Assembly (NCBI GenBank): GCA_040235375.1 | Contig: JBECKQ010000350.1 | Coordinates: 1 to 6,206 of the forward strand | Length of the DNA stretch: 6,206 bases | Direction: 5' to 3' | Origin: JBECKQ01 sp040235375 | GTDB taxonomy: Bacteria; Planctomycetota; Phycisphaerae; UBA1845 | In this document: one piece after another, positions 1 to 6,206 of the stretch | Layout: every line of letters starts with the position of its first letter | Numbering within the stretch: the stretch's first letter is position 1 | Program-made: the position numbers and the translations under genes | The notes under the pieces: generated by a model | Seen by the model: only the letters and a program-made list of their open reading frames with translations | What the model was told of the DNA's origin: nothing | Databases searched by the model: none

Positions 1-2571
1 CAGGTCGATGTAATCCGCGCCGAGCGCGACGGTAAACGACGCATCGACGTATGCAGCGTTCATCTCCTTGAACGTGCTGCACCGGCTCGCACTGGTGCCG
101 ACGCGCTCCTCCTCGCCGGGCTCGGACGGGTTCGTTACTGGTGCGCCGAGAACCTGGATGGCGTCGTCAGCGGATTCCAGATAAGCGAAGCCGTGCGTCA
201 GCCGGCCGCCGTAGCGCTCGAAGCAGGCGTACACGCGGTTGTTGCGGAGCACGTATTCGTTCTGGCCGTCCTGGTCGAGATCGACCGCCTCGACGATCGT
301 CTGCGGCCCTTGCGTGCCGTTGCGGACGTCGTCGGCCCACTGGTCGGCGTCGGCGAGGATGCCGGCGCTGCGGACGTGGTTCTGCAGTTTCAGCGCCCAG
401 GTGTTCACGCCGTCCCAGGTGGTGTCGGCGTGCGGCCACGGGGTGCCGTAGTTGGTACCTTGATAGCTCGAGGTGGAGCCGTCGTCCTCCTCGTGCCAGC
501 CGGTCTCGTAGATGAGCGAGGCGTAAGTCGCCTCCGCGAGGTCGCGCAGGTCGCCGACCGGGGCGGCGGAGACGGCCGCCCAGGCATCGTGCAGAAGCGT
601 GCCGGGCGTGTTCAGATCGCCCAGCGACTTGCCGCTGGGCAGAAAGACGGCGCCGGCGGCGAGGTCCTTCGCGTTGGCCCCGGCATCGCTCGTCGGCTCG
701 GAGCCGGGGAACCGCCGGTGGTAGTCGCCCTGCTCGCCGAGCAGCACGGGCACGAGCGAGTAGAAGTTCTGCTCATTGCCGGTGAAGCCGGCGTCGTTGT
801 TGTAGTACCAATAGTTGTAGCTGTTTTCCGACGCGTGCTTGAGCCACTCGTAGGTCTGCACGGGCAGAGAATACTGGTAGCCGTGATCGACGACCCAGCT
901 CGGATCGCTCATCGCCCAGTCGAGCACATCCCGCAGGTTCACGATGTGGATCCACGGGTGGTTGGCCGCCCAGCGGATGGTCTGCTGGTATTGCCACTGG
1001 TTGTTGTTCTCGACGGAGACGCCTTGGGCGGGGTCGAAGCTCTTGCCGGCCAGCGCCTCCCAGTCGTCGAAGACGAGCGTGAGCTGTGACTGGTCGGCGG
1101 ATGAGGCCTTGTCCACCAGGGCGTAGCGCGTGTCGAGGGCCATGCCGCCGTCGTAGGGGCCGAACTTGGCCTGGTCCTCGCGATCGTTGATGGCGAAGCA
1201 GTAGACGCCGTTGATCTTGTGGATCTTGTGCAGCCGGGGGGCGTCGAAGGAGCCGTTGTAGCCGCTCCATGGGTCGCTCGAGTAGAACCACCAGTGCAGG
1301 TGGGTGACCTCGTCGATGTAGGTGGCGGCGTAGGGGCTGGCCTCGATGTCCTCGAAGGTGTGGCCGTCAAGCGGGCTCAGGCCGGTCGATTCGGAGCGGA
1401 TGACGCGCTCCGGAGTGTGCATGACTTTCATGTCGGCCGGCGTCACGCCGAGCAGTTCGCCGGCGACCTGGTCGAAAAGGTCGATGCTGGCCTCGTTCAC
1501 GTCGCCTTCGAAGTAGGGCATGATGTGTTCGGCGAAGACGCCGCCGATGAGCGAGCCGGGCCGGCTGTCATCCTGGTCGGCGTTGACGAAATCGGCCACG
1601 CGCTGGAGGAACGCCGGACCATCGGTGCGGGCATCGTCGGCGGGGCTCGCCTTGGCCCACTTCGCGGCGACGAGGAGCGTGCCGCTCATGTGGATGTTCA
1701 GCGGCACGTTGAAGATTTCGTGCGTGTCGAGCGTGCGGATGAAGCCGGTCTTGTTGGACGTCGGCGGGTCGAAGATGTGGACGCGGAGGTCGTCGGCCTT
1801 GTTGATCGACTGGTTGCCGTGGGCGATGGAGGCGTACTTGGCGGTTCCCGTGACGGCGTTCGAGGCGATGGCGCCGTTGATGACGCCGTCGGTGTAGCCG
1901 CGATCGTCATCGAAGAAGGTGTCGGTCGCGTCGCTGTGGTCAGGGATGTCGGTCATGTCCTTGGTGGTAATGACGGTGAAGTACATCGTGCGCGAACCGT
2001 CCCAGCCGGCGTCGAGCAGGGTCTGGCGGGTGATGCCCAACTCGACGGCGTCGATCTGGCTGTGGAAGTACGCGCCAACGAAGCCGCCGGTCGTCGTCCA
2101 GTCGGATTTGAAGACGTCGTGGTTCGTGGCGTCGTACAGGCCGATACAGATTTCCCAGGCGTGACTGGGGTCGACCTGCACGTCGGTGAGGTTGGGCATC
2201 CACTGCTGGCCGCCGGAGGCGCAGTCGATGGCGATGTACAGATCGACGTAGCCGTTCTCTGCGCCGAGAGCCAGGTCGTAGAAGTCGGTGCGGAAGTAGT
2301 AGTTGTTGTTCTCTTCGCGGGAGTAGAAGGCGATGAGATCGCGGGAGTTGTCGTATCCGTCGTTGAAGTTGTACCGGCCGCCGACGGCCGCGCCGGCGCC
2401 GTCGAGGGCGCGGCAGTCGTCATGCGTCCAGTCCTGGAATTCCTCGTTGTAGCTGTTGCCGGCCGAGTCCGTGCCGATCCACGGCCCCGCGCCGATGGTG
2501 ATGTCGCCGCGCGCCGAGCCGGCTGCCGCGGCCAGCAACGCACACGCCGCCACAATCCGATTGACTGTCAC
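1..2571 (-). CDS. Secreted GH57-like glycoside hydrolase with N-terminal DOMON-like module (3' end missing)
   Basis: The frame is open for 857 codons from a GTG at 2571 to the window edge with no stop, so the C-terminus is missing. Residues 1-22 look like a signal peptide: Asn-Arg near the start, a hydrophobic Ala/Leu core, and probable cleavage after GSA (20) or RG (22). Residues 23 to about 225 are rich in aromatic and beta-type segments (YYFRTDFYDL, YVDLYIAID) and resemble the DOMON-like or glucodextranase C-terminal sugar-binding modules. Residues from about 285 onward match the order of GH57 conserved regions: NIHMSGTLL (292-300, His294), GGVFAEHIMPYF (Glu348), HTPERVIR with Glu388 as candidate nucleophile, and LVFDDWEALAG with Asp502/Asp503 as candidate acid/base. 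A loop DLDQDGQNE (764-772) followed by a VLRN...GGRLT segment resembles the beta-domain found after the catalytic part in large amylase-like enzymes. GH57 enzymes act on alpha-glucans, so a secreted or periplasmic alpha-glucan-active enzyme is likely; the exact substrate cannot be read. The gene is divergent from its neighbour. The reading frame is near certain; the family call is from remembered motifs. Confidence 0.78.
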   Translation of the reverse strand, partial: MTVNRIVAACALLAAAAGSARGDITIGAGPWIGTDSAGNSYNEEFQDWTHDDCRALDGAGAAVGGRYNFNDGYDNSRDLIAFYSREENNNYYFRTDFYDLALGAENGYVDLYIAIDCASGGQQWMPNLTDVQVDPSHAWEICIGLYDATNHDVFKSDWTTTGGFVGAYFHSQIDAVELGITRQTLLDAGWDGSRTMYFTVITTKDMTDIPDHSDATDTFFDDDRGYTDGVINGAIASNAVTGTAKYASIAHGNQSINKADDLRVHIFDPPTSNKTGFIRTLDTHEIFNVPLNIHMSGTLLVAAKWAKASPADDARTDGPAFLQRVADFVNADQDDSRPGSLIGGVFAEHIMPYFEGDVNEASIDLFDQVAGELLGVTPADMKVMHTPERVIRSESTGLSPLDGHTFEDIEASPYAATYIDEVTHLHWWFYSSDPWSGYNGSFDAPRLHKIHKINGVYCFAINDREDQAKFGPYDGGMALDTRYALVDKASSADQSQLTLVFDDWEALAGKSFDPAQGVSVENNNQWQYQQTIRWAANHPWIHIVNLRDVLDWAMSDPSWVVDHGYQYSLPVQTYEWLKHASENSYNYWYYNNDAGFTGNEQNFYSLVPVLLGEQGDYHRRFPGSEPTSDAGANAKDLAAGAVFLPSGKSLGDLNTPGTLLHDAWAAVSAAPVGDLRDLAEATYASLIYETGWHEEDDGSTSSYQGTNYGTPWPHADTTWDGVNTWALKLQNHVRSAGILADADQWADDVRNGTQGPQTIVEAVDLDQDGQNEYVLRNNRVYACFERYGGRLTHGFAYLESADDAIQVLGAPVTNPSEPGEEERVGTSASRCSTFKEMNAAYVDASFTVALGADYIDL

Positions 2572-2578
2572 GGAGGGA

Positions 2579-2587
2579 CCCCTTCCT
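2579..2587 (-). promoter_or_regulatory. Shine-Dalgarno sequence supporting the GTG start at 2571
   Basis: On the minus strand AGGAAGGGG ends 7 bases before the GTG, a good ribosome-binding distance. An in-frame ATG at 2646 would add 25 residues, but those are basic and polar (RKQSRR) and would bury the signal peptide, and its upstream GGAG directly abuts the ATG. The GTG is therefore preferred. The ATG remains possible. Confidence 0.6.
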
Positions 2588-2818
2588 GGCGAATCAAGTG
2601 TGAGCGCACGGCGGGATTGCTTCCTTCCGCCACCAGCGAGCAACATCTCCGGCCCCGAGTTTAGAGAATCGCCCCAGCCGCGCCCAGCATCATGCACCGG
2701 CCAAAACCCCCACTCAGAGGCTACCAGTGCTGGTCAAAGGCTCCGGCCGCGGAAGGTGCACGGTCCATTGGGTACTCTGTCGATAGACTAATCAATAGCT
2801 TATCGGAGCCGAATCGGT

Positions 2819-2824
2819 TAGAAT
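2819..2824 (+). promoter_or_regulatory. Candidate -10 element for the gene at 2868
   Basis: TAGAAT matches the sigma70 -10 consensus at five of six positions and lies in the AT-richer island 44 bases before the start codon. No good -35 hexamer is seen 16-18 bases upstream (TAGCTT at 2796-2801 is poor), so this is a weak call. Confidence 0.3.
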
Positions 2825-2825
2825 A

Positions 2826-2848
2826 GTGTGACCGACTCCGCGTCACGC
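2826..2848 (+). other. Possible 5' UTR hairpin before the gene at 2868
   Basis: GTGTGAC at 2826-2832 can pair with GTCACGC at 2842-2848, giving seven pairs including one G-U and a nine-base loop. If the -10 at 2819 is used, transcription would start near 2831, inside the left arm, so the hairpin would form only from a start further upstream. It may be chance. Confidence 0.25.
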
Positions 2849-2867
2849 CACATCGAGAGGGCCCCTC

Positions 2868-4199
2868 ATGAAGCGCTACCTGCCGCCCGGCGCCGTGCTG
2901 TCCGTCTTGATTATTCCGCTGTACGCATTCGCAACGGGCCCCACTCCGACAATCTACCGCAATGGCCAGGCCGAACAGGCGGTCACGGCCGCCCAGGATC
3001 AGTGCAAGCCGCTGTTCATCCACGTCGTGCCGGATGCGAAGTCCGTCGGCCGGCACATCAGCAGGTTCTACGGCCCGGATTCGCCGATACCCGCCGAACT
3101 GCTCGACAAGGTGGTCGTGCTGGTCGTGTCTGCCGACGAGTATCCGCAGCTTCGGGACTGGTTGGGCATCGACGGCAAGGCCGGGACGAAAGCGATTTCG
3201 CCATACGATTTCAGCTCGAGCGACTTCGGCCCCGTCACCACGACCCGTGTCAGACGGGAAATCCGCGAGGAGGTGGCGACGCGGCGTGGCAACGAGTTCC
3301 CAAGGCCGGCGGAAGTCGGCAACAGGCGGTCGATCGAACGTAGGGGGCCGAATGGCGAGAGCAGGGGGCCGAATGGCATAGGTGCGGGGACGTGGGGCCG
3401 CCCCTTCACGATGCGGCGTTGGCGGTACAGGATGCCGCACTGGTCGCCGCCGCTGTTCGGTTACGATCGCATCCCCGTACGCCTGTATGGAACTTCTAAC
3501 TGCGGTTTTGGCGGCCCATCTTCGACGCGGCGACGGTCGGATTACTACAAACACGGCTGGATCGCCACTCCAGTGGCGATGCCGAGGGGCGATACGTGTC
3601 GCCGGCAGGTCATCGTGGGCAGAGACGTTCAGTACCCGCCGGAGGTGCTGATACCGCAACTTGAAATCGCGATCCGTTACTTCGACTTGTACGCCAGCGA
3701 GGAGCTGCCCGACGCGCTCACGCGCCCGGACGCTTCCGAGCTGGAGATTCTCGGCGGGCTGCGATACATCGAGACGCGCGGTCTGGCCGGCTACGAAACG
3801 GCCATTCGCGAACTGCTGACGGAGCGGATACCCGGTCCGATCGGGCGGCGGATCTACGAGGCCGCGGTCGATGCCCTGGTGGCCACGACGGAAGACCCGT
3901 CCTCCACGGCCCGCTTCTTTGCACAGATCGTGATCGGCAAGGCGCATCCGGCAGCGATGTTCGGCCGGGACGGTATCGCCCGCCTTGGGGAGGATGCCTA
4001 CGAGCCGCTCCTGAAGCTGATCGGCGAAACGGAGGACGCGCGGGCGCGTATCCGCCTGGCCGTCCTGCTGGCACGGATTTCGGGCGAGCCAATGCCGGCC
4101 CCCCTCTCTTTCTGGCGCAGCGCCACGGCGGACGAGGTTGCCGCGATGCTGGACGCATGGCGCGGGCAACTCGTCGCGACGGCGACCCCTGCTCCTTGA
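2868..4199 (+). CDS. Secreted protein of unknown function, thioredoxin-like N-terminus and helical C-terminus
   Basis: I do not recognise a named family. The ATG at 2868 follows GAGAGG (2855-2860) at a 7-base distance and opens a signal peptide (KR, then a hydrophobic run, probable cleavage after YAFA at residue 22), so export is likely. Residues about 28-118 follow the pattern of thioredoxin-like proteins: an AEQAVTAAQDQCKPLFIHVV helix-strand start, a VVVLVVSAD strand near 82-90, and an LGIDGKAGTKAISPYD stretch. Only one cysteine (Cys46) is present and there is no CXXC, so no ordinary disulfide reductase activity is expected. Residues about 125-250 are rich in Arg, Gly and Pro and look disordered, with a seven-residue repeat RGPNGES/RGPNGIG at 159-172. 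Residues about 258-435 are mostly amphipathic helices resembling HEAT/ARM-type repeats (for example LLKLIGETEDARARIRLAVL). It could be a scaffold or sensor of the cell envelope; that is inference. The gene lies divergent from the GH57-like gene and 99 bases before the PpiD-like gene. The C-terminal half has a long antisense open frame, which I take as a shadow. Confidence 0.8.
   Translation: MKRYLPPGAVLSVLIIPLYAFATGPTPTIYRNGQAEQAVTAAQDQCKPLFIHVVPDAKSVGRHISRFYGPDSPIPAELLDKVVVLVVSADEYPQLRDWLGIDGKAGTKAISPYDFSSSDFGPVTTTRVRREIREEVATRRGNEFPRPAEVGNRRSIERRGPNGESRGPNGIGAGTWGRPFTMRRWRYRMPHWSPPLFGYDRIPVRLYGTSNCGFGGPSSTRRRSDYYKHGWIATPVAMPRGDTCRRQVIVGRDVQYPPEVLIPQLEIAIRYFDLYASEELPDALTRPDASELEILGGLRYIETRGLAGYETAIRELLTERIPGPIGRRIYEAAVDALVATTEDPSSTARFFAQIVIGKAHPAAMFGRDGIARLGEDAYEPLLKLIGETEDARARIRLAVLLARISGEPMPAPLSFWRSATADEVAAMLDAWRGQLVATATPAP
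3342..3377 (+). repeat. Two-copy direct repeat, 15 bases with 21-base period, inside the gene at 2868
   Basis: AGGGGGCCGAATGGC occurs exactly at 3342-3356 and again at 3363-3377. The period is seven codons, so the reading frame is kept and the protein shows RGPNG twice (residues 159-163 and 166-170). It lies in the Arg/Gly-rich middle section. Confidence 0.9.
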
Positions 4200-4213
4200 G
4201 CGCAGTCGGCCCA

Positions 4214-4241
4214 TTGCATAAAAACGAGCGCTGGCTATGAT
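4214..4241 (+). promoter_or_regulatory. Candidate sigma70-type promoter for the PpiD-like gene
   Basis: TATGAT at 4236-4241 matches the -10 consensus at five of six positions. TTGCAT at 4214-4219 lies 16 bases upstream and keeps the TTG core of the -35 element. The position, in the gap after the stop at 4199 and about 60 bases before the ATG at 4299, fits. The predicted transcript start is near 4248. The region is AT-richer than its flanks. Confidence 0.45.
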
Positions 4242-4249
4242 ATGTCGCT

Positions 4250-4270
4250 CTTGCGCCCGCGGGCCGCAAG
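4250..4270 (+). other. GC-rich hairpin at the predicted 5' end of the PpiD-like transcript
   Basis: CTTGCG (4250-4255) pairs with CGCAAG (4265-4270), and the enclosed bases contain the self-complementary CCCGCGGG, so the stem can be extended with one bulged C. There is no U-run after it, so it is unlikely to be an intrinsic terminator for the gene ending at 4199. It falls just downstream of the candidate promoter, where a 5' stem-loop could protect the mRNA; that role is inferred. Confidence 0.45.
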
Positions 4271-4298
4271 TGCTTGTCCTCAACGGAGTTGTGTCATC

Positions 4299-6206
4299 AT
4301 GATGAAGTTTTTTCGCAAGTACAACAAGCATCTGCTGGCCGTGTTCATGGCCCTGCTGCTCGTGATCTGGCTCGGCGGCGATGCTTTGACGTACTTTCTG
4401 CGGCCTGGCCCGGGCCACCGGCTCATCGGAACGTCCAATCTGGGCGATATCACCGCGGCCGACGTTCAGCATGCTTCATACCTGGCCGAGTTGCAGCGCC
4501 TGGTGGGCCTCGACTGGCAGCGGTTCGCGAATCGCCGCACGGCAGGCGGCGAGCAGTTCAATGAGATCGACTGGGTCCTGCTCCAGCGCGAGGCCAAGCA
4601 CTACGGCGTATCCGTGAGCCCGGCCCAGGCGCAGCGCATGTTGGCGGAGCGAGGTCTTCCTGAACGGTACGTGCAGGCACTGGCTCTGAGGCGTGACATC
4701 ACCGCCGAGCAGATTTACGCCGCGGCGGCCCAATACCTGAGCGTCGAGAAGATGCTGAACCTGTTCGGCAGCGCCATGCGCGTTCCTGAAACGGAGCTGC
4801 GGCTCTACGCCAAGGACAACGACGAACGGGCGAAGGTGCGGATGGTTGTCCTGCCTGCGAAATCATTCGCCAATCCCGACGAGACATTCACCGAGGAGGA
4901 GATGCAGAAGCAGTTCGAGGAATACCGCGACAAACGCAGCGGCTCGGGTCTCGACTTCGGTTATTACCTCGAACCGCGCGTGGAGATTCAGTACATCGAG
5001 ATCAAGCCGGAGGTGATCAAGGGCGAACTGCGGGGCGGCGAAGAGGAGTGGGCCCGAGAAGCCCTGCACTACTGGCAGAAGAACAGGGAGAATCCGCGCT
5101 TCCGCCGCCCGGAGCCGGCGACGACGCAGCCGGCCAGTCAACCGGCGACGTCGCAGCCGGCCACACAGCCGGCCGAGGCGGAGGCGACCAGCCAGCCTTC
5201 AGAATTCTACGACACGTTTGCCGAGGCGCGCTCCGAGGCTGTGGACATCATCAAAGCGCGTCAAGCCGGCGTGGAGGCCGGCCGGATCGCCGCCGAGATT
5301 GGCCAGGAGCTCGCGGAGCCGTGGTTCGACGTTCCGGCGAACACGAACGGCTTCAAGCCGGCGCCGAAAAAGGTGAGCAGTCTCGAATACTACTCGAAGG
5401 TTGTTGATCAGCTTCCGGCTCGCCTCAGCTACGAAGGGGCGATCGACGTCGGTACGATCGGCTGGATCACTCAGAAGGAGCTTTCCCAACGCCACGAGGG
5501 CATCGCCGCGACGGGGATGTCCATGCCGGACGGCACGCAGATCCCGTTTTCCGCGCTGGCCTTCCTGGTTCAGGGCATCGCCAAGCCGGCGAAGGACAGC
5601 CCGAACGCCGCGCTTTACCTCTCGCACTGGCAGACTTTCCCCGTGGCCCTCAAGGGCAGGCAGGACAATCTGTATCTGTTTCGCGTTGTCGGCGCCATTC
5701 CCGGCCATGCCCCGGATTCGCTCGACGAAGTTCGCGAGAAGGTCGTCGCCGACCTCCGCCTTCAGCAAGGCATGGAGAAGGCCAAGGAAACGGCCGATGC
5801 GTTCACCGCAAGCGTCGGCACCAGCGGACTCAAGGCCGCCTGGCAGGCCAACACGGACCTCGTTAATCGCGTCGCCCCGGACCAGGGCGGATATCGGGAG
5901 CCGCCGGCGTTCCCGCGATCGATGTTCGGCCGCCCGCCGTTCGTTGTCGGATTGGGAATTCCCACTGAGGAGTTTCTCGACACGGCGTTCAAGCTTGCGG
6001 CGTCCGGCGACGAATCGCAGATCAAGGTGGTGGAGGTCCCTGCTCTGGCGAAGGTCGTGGTGCTACAGGGCGTGAAGATCGACCCGGTGTATCAGAGCCG
6101 GTACGAGACTCTCCGTGCCAGCATACGCCAGCAGCTTATGCAGACCCGCGGGGCCCAACTCGTGTACGATTACCTCGATCCGGAACAGATTCGGGCGCGG
6201 ACCGGG
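4299..6206 (+). CDS. Membrane-anchored PpiD/SurA-type periplasmic folding factor (3' end missing)
   Basis: The frame is open for 636 codons to the window edge, so the end is missing. GGAG at 4285-4288 sits 10 bases before the ATG at 4299; a second ATG follows directly at 4302. Residues 3-11 are basic, and residues about 12-34 form one transmembrane helix (LLAVFMALLLVIWLGG), giving an N-in, periplasm-facing protein as in PpiD. Residues about 45-180 are helical and follow the SurA-N/PpiD chaperone pattern, with a pattern of the type x-LL-Q-REA-x-YGVSVSP-x-QA near 93-112 and an EEEMQKQFEEYRDKR segment near 199-213. Residues 271-302 are a Gln-Pro-Ala-Thr linker. Residues about 378-465 resemble a degenerate parvulin domain (DVGTIGWITQKE, then IPFSALAFLVQGIAKP, then LYLFRVVGAIPGHAP), followed by DSLDEVREKVVADLRLQQ, which is typical after parvulin domains. 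The family assists folding of exported proteins. Prolyl isomerase activity is uncertain because the domain is divergent. The C-terminal tail (about 530-636) has no recognised motif. Confidence 0.82.
   Translation, partial: MMKFFRKYNKHLLAVFMALLLVIWLGGDALTYFLRPGPGHRLIGTSNLGDITAADVQHASYLAELQRLVGLDWQRFANRRTAGGEQFNEIDWVLLQREAKHYGVSVSPAQAQRMLAERGLPERYVQALALRRDITAEQIYAAAAQYLSVEKMLNLFGSAMRVPETELRLYAKDNDERAKVRMVVLPAKSFANPDETFTEEEMQKQFEEYRDKRSGSGLDFGYYLEPRVEIQYIEIKPEVIKGELRGGEEEWAREALHYWQKNRENPRFRRPEPATTQPASQPATSQPATQPAEAEATSQPSEFYDTFAEARSEAVDIIKARQAGVEAGRIAAEIGQELAEPWFDVPANTNGFKPAPKKVSSLEYYSKVVDQLPARLSYEGAIDVGTIGWITQKELSQRHEGIAATGMSMPDGTQIPFSALAFLVQGIAKPAKDSPNAALYLSHWQTFPVALKGRQDNLYLFRVVGAIPGHAPDSLDEVREKVVADLRLQQGMEKAKETADAFTASVGTSGLKAAWQANTDLVNRVAPDQGGYREPPAFPRSMFGRPPFVVGLGIPTEEFLDTAFKLAASGDESQIKVVEVPALAKVVVLQGVKIDPVYQSRYETLRASIRQQLMQTRGAQLVYDYLDPEQIRARTG
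5115..5163 (+). repeat. Tandem repeat coding for a Gln-Pro-Ala linker
   Basis: A 22-base segment at 5115-5136 recurs at 5142-5163 with one mismatch, giving a 27-base period. It encodes the nonapeptides PATTQPASQ and PATSQPATQ (residues 273-290), followed by a third partial PAE. The period is a multiple of three, so copy number change would not break the frame. Confidence 0.85.

Larger units (their letters stand above)
2572..2867. other. Divergent intergenic region
   Basis: This stretch of about 296 bases separates the minus-strand GH57-like gene from the plus-strand gene starting at 2868, so it must hold any promoters for both. The part from about 2775 to 2830 is clearly richer in A and T than its surroundings. 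It includes a short perfect inverted repeat ACCAG-TG-CTGGT at 2723-2734, which could be an operator half-site pair or chance, and a CGATA/TATCG pair at 2781-2785 and 2801-2805. I see no convincing short gene, tRNA or mobile element end here. Confidence 0.6.

Noticed and set aside
193..1089. Plus-strand open frame of 298 codons opposite the GH57-like gene.
   Set aside because: Its translation is a low-complexity Val/Ala/Gly/Arg mixture without domain pattern, as expected from the reverse complement of a GC-rich gene. The minus-strand frame has a signal peptide, ordered GH57-like motifs and continuity over 857 codons.
1219..2664. Plus-strand open frame of 481 codons.
   Set aside because: It lies antisense to the same minus-strand gene and is dominated by Val, Gly, Asp and Glu; it also runs over the start and ribosome site of the real gene. 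Judged a codon-bias shadow.
2723..2734. Inverted repeat ACCAG-TG-CTGGT considered as a regulator binding site.
   Set aside because: Only five base pairs per arm and no second copy or nearby regulator gene; mentioned in the intergenic entry but not called as an operator.
3718..4269. Minus-strand open frame of 183 codons.
   Set aside because: Arg/Pro/Ser-rich translation antisense to the helical C-terminal part of the gene at 2868, with no recognisable domain.
4250..4270. Hairpin considered as a rho-independent terminator of the 2868-4199 gene.
   Set aside because: No run of T follows the stem on the plus strand, and it lies downstream of a promoter-like sequence.
2721..4472. Minus-strand open frame of 583 codons.
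   Set aside because: It covers the reverse of the 2868-4199 gene, the promoter gap and the start of the PpiD-like gene. It is Arg/Pro/His-rich without a plausible domain, and the plus-strand genes have signal sequences and ribosome sites.
5199..5768. Minus-strand open frame of 189 codons.
   Set aside because: Antisense to the PpiD-like gene, which has consistent domain structure through this region; no supporting ribosome site or motif was seen.
5401..6075. Plus-strand open frame of 224 codons in another frame.
   Set aside because: It lies inside the PpiD-like gene and its translation is an Arg/Ser-rich string, typical of a frame-shifted reading of a GC-rich gene.
1..6206. CRISPR arrays, tRNA, rRNA, transposases and defence or biosynthetic clusters.
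   Set aside because: None was seen; the repeats present are short, two-copy and within genes, and the three genes do not form a recognisable system.

Overview
The window is GC-rich (roughly 60-65% by eye) and carries three protein genes, all apparently exported or membrane-anchored. Two of them run off the window edges. Long disordered linkers built from Gln-Pro-Ala repeats, large secreted proteins with weak similarity to characterised families, and spaced-out monocistronic genes suggest a Planctomycetota (Phycisphaerae-like) bacterium, probably an environmental genome. This taxonomic call is inference; there is no rRNA or marker gene here to fix it.

Layout. (1) Positions 1-2571, minus strand: one uninterrupted frame of 857 codons, 3' end missing. 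It starts at a GTG behind a Shine-Dalgarno-like sequence, opens with a signal peptide, and reads as a secreted protein with an N-terminal beta-rich, DOMON/glucodextranase-C-like module followed by a glycoside hydrolase family 57-like (GH57-like) domain. Candidate catalytic residues are Glu388 and Asp502/503. It is the main finding of the window and is easily missed, because it uses GTG, has no stop inside the window, and lies opposite two long but spurious plus-strand frames. (2) Positions 2572-2867: a divergent intergenic region with an AT-richer island and weak promoter-like sequences. (3) Positions 2868-4199, plus strand: a secreted 443-residue protein with a thioredoxin-like N-terminal part lacking a CXXC pair, an Arg/Gly/Pro-rich middle, and a helical, HEAT-like C-terminal half. 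(4) Positions 4200-4298: a gap with a reasonable sigma70-type promoter and a hairpin near the predicted transcript start. (5) Positions 4299-6206, plus strand, 3' end missing: a membrane-anchored PpiD/SurA-type periplasmic folding factor with a Gln-Pro-Ala repeat linker and a degenerate parvulin-like region.

The two plus-strand genes may be partly co-transcribed, but the third gene appears to have its own promoter. The genes share an extracytoplasmic location rather than an evident pathway. I saw no tRNA, rRNA, CRISPR array, transposase or attachment site, and nothing that makes a strong case for a new multi-gene system.
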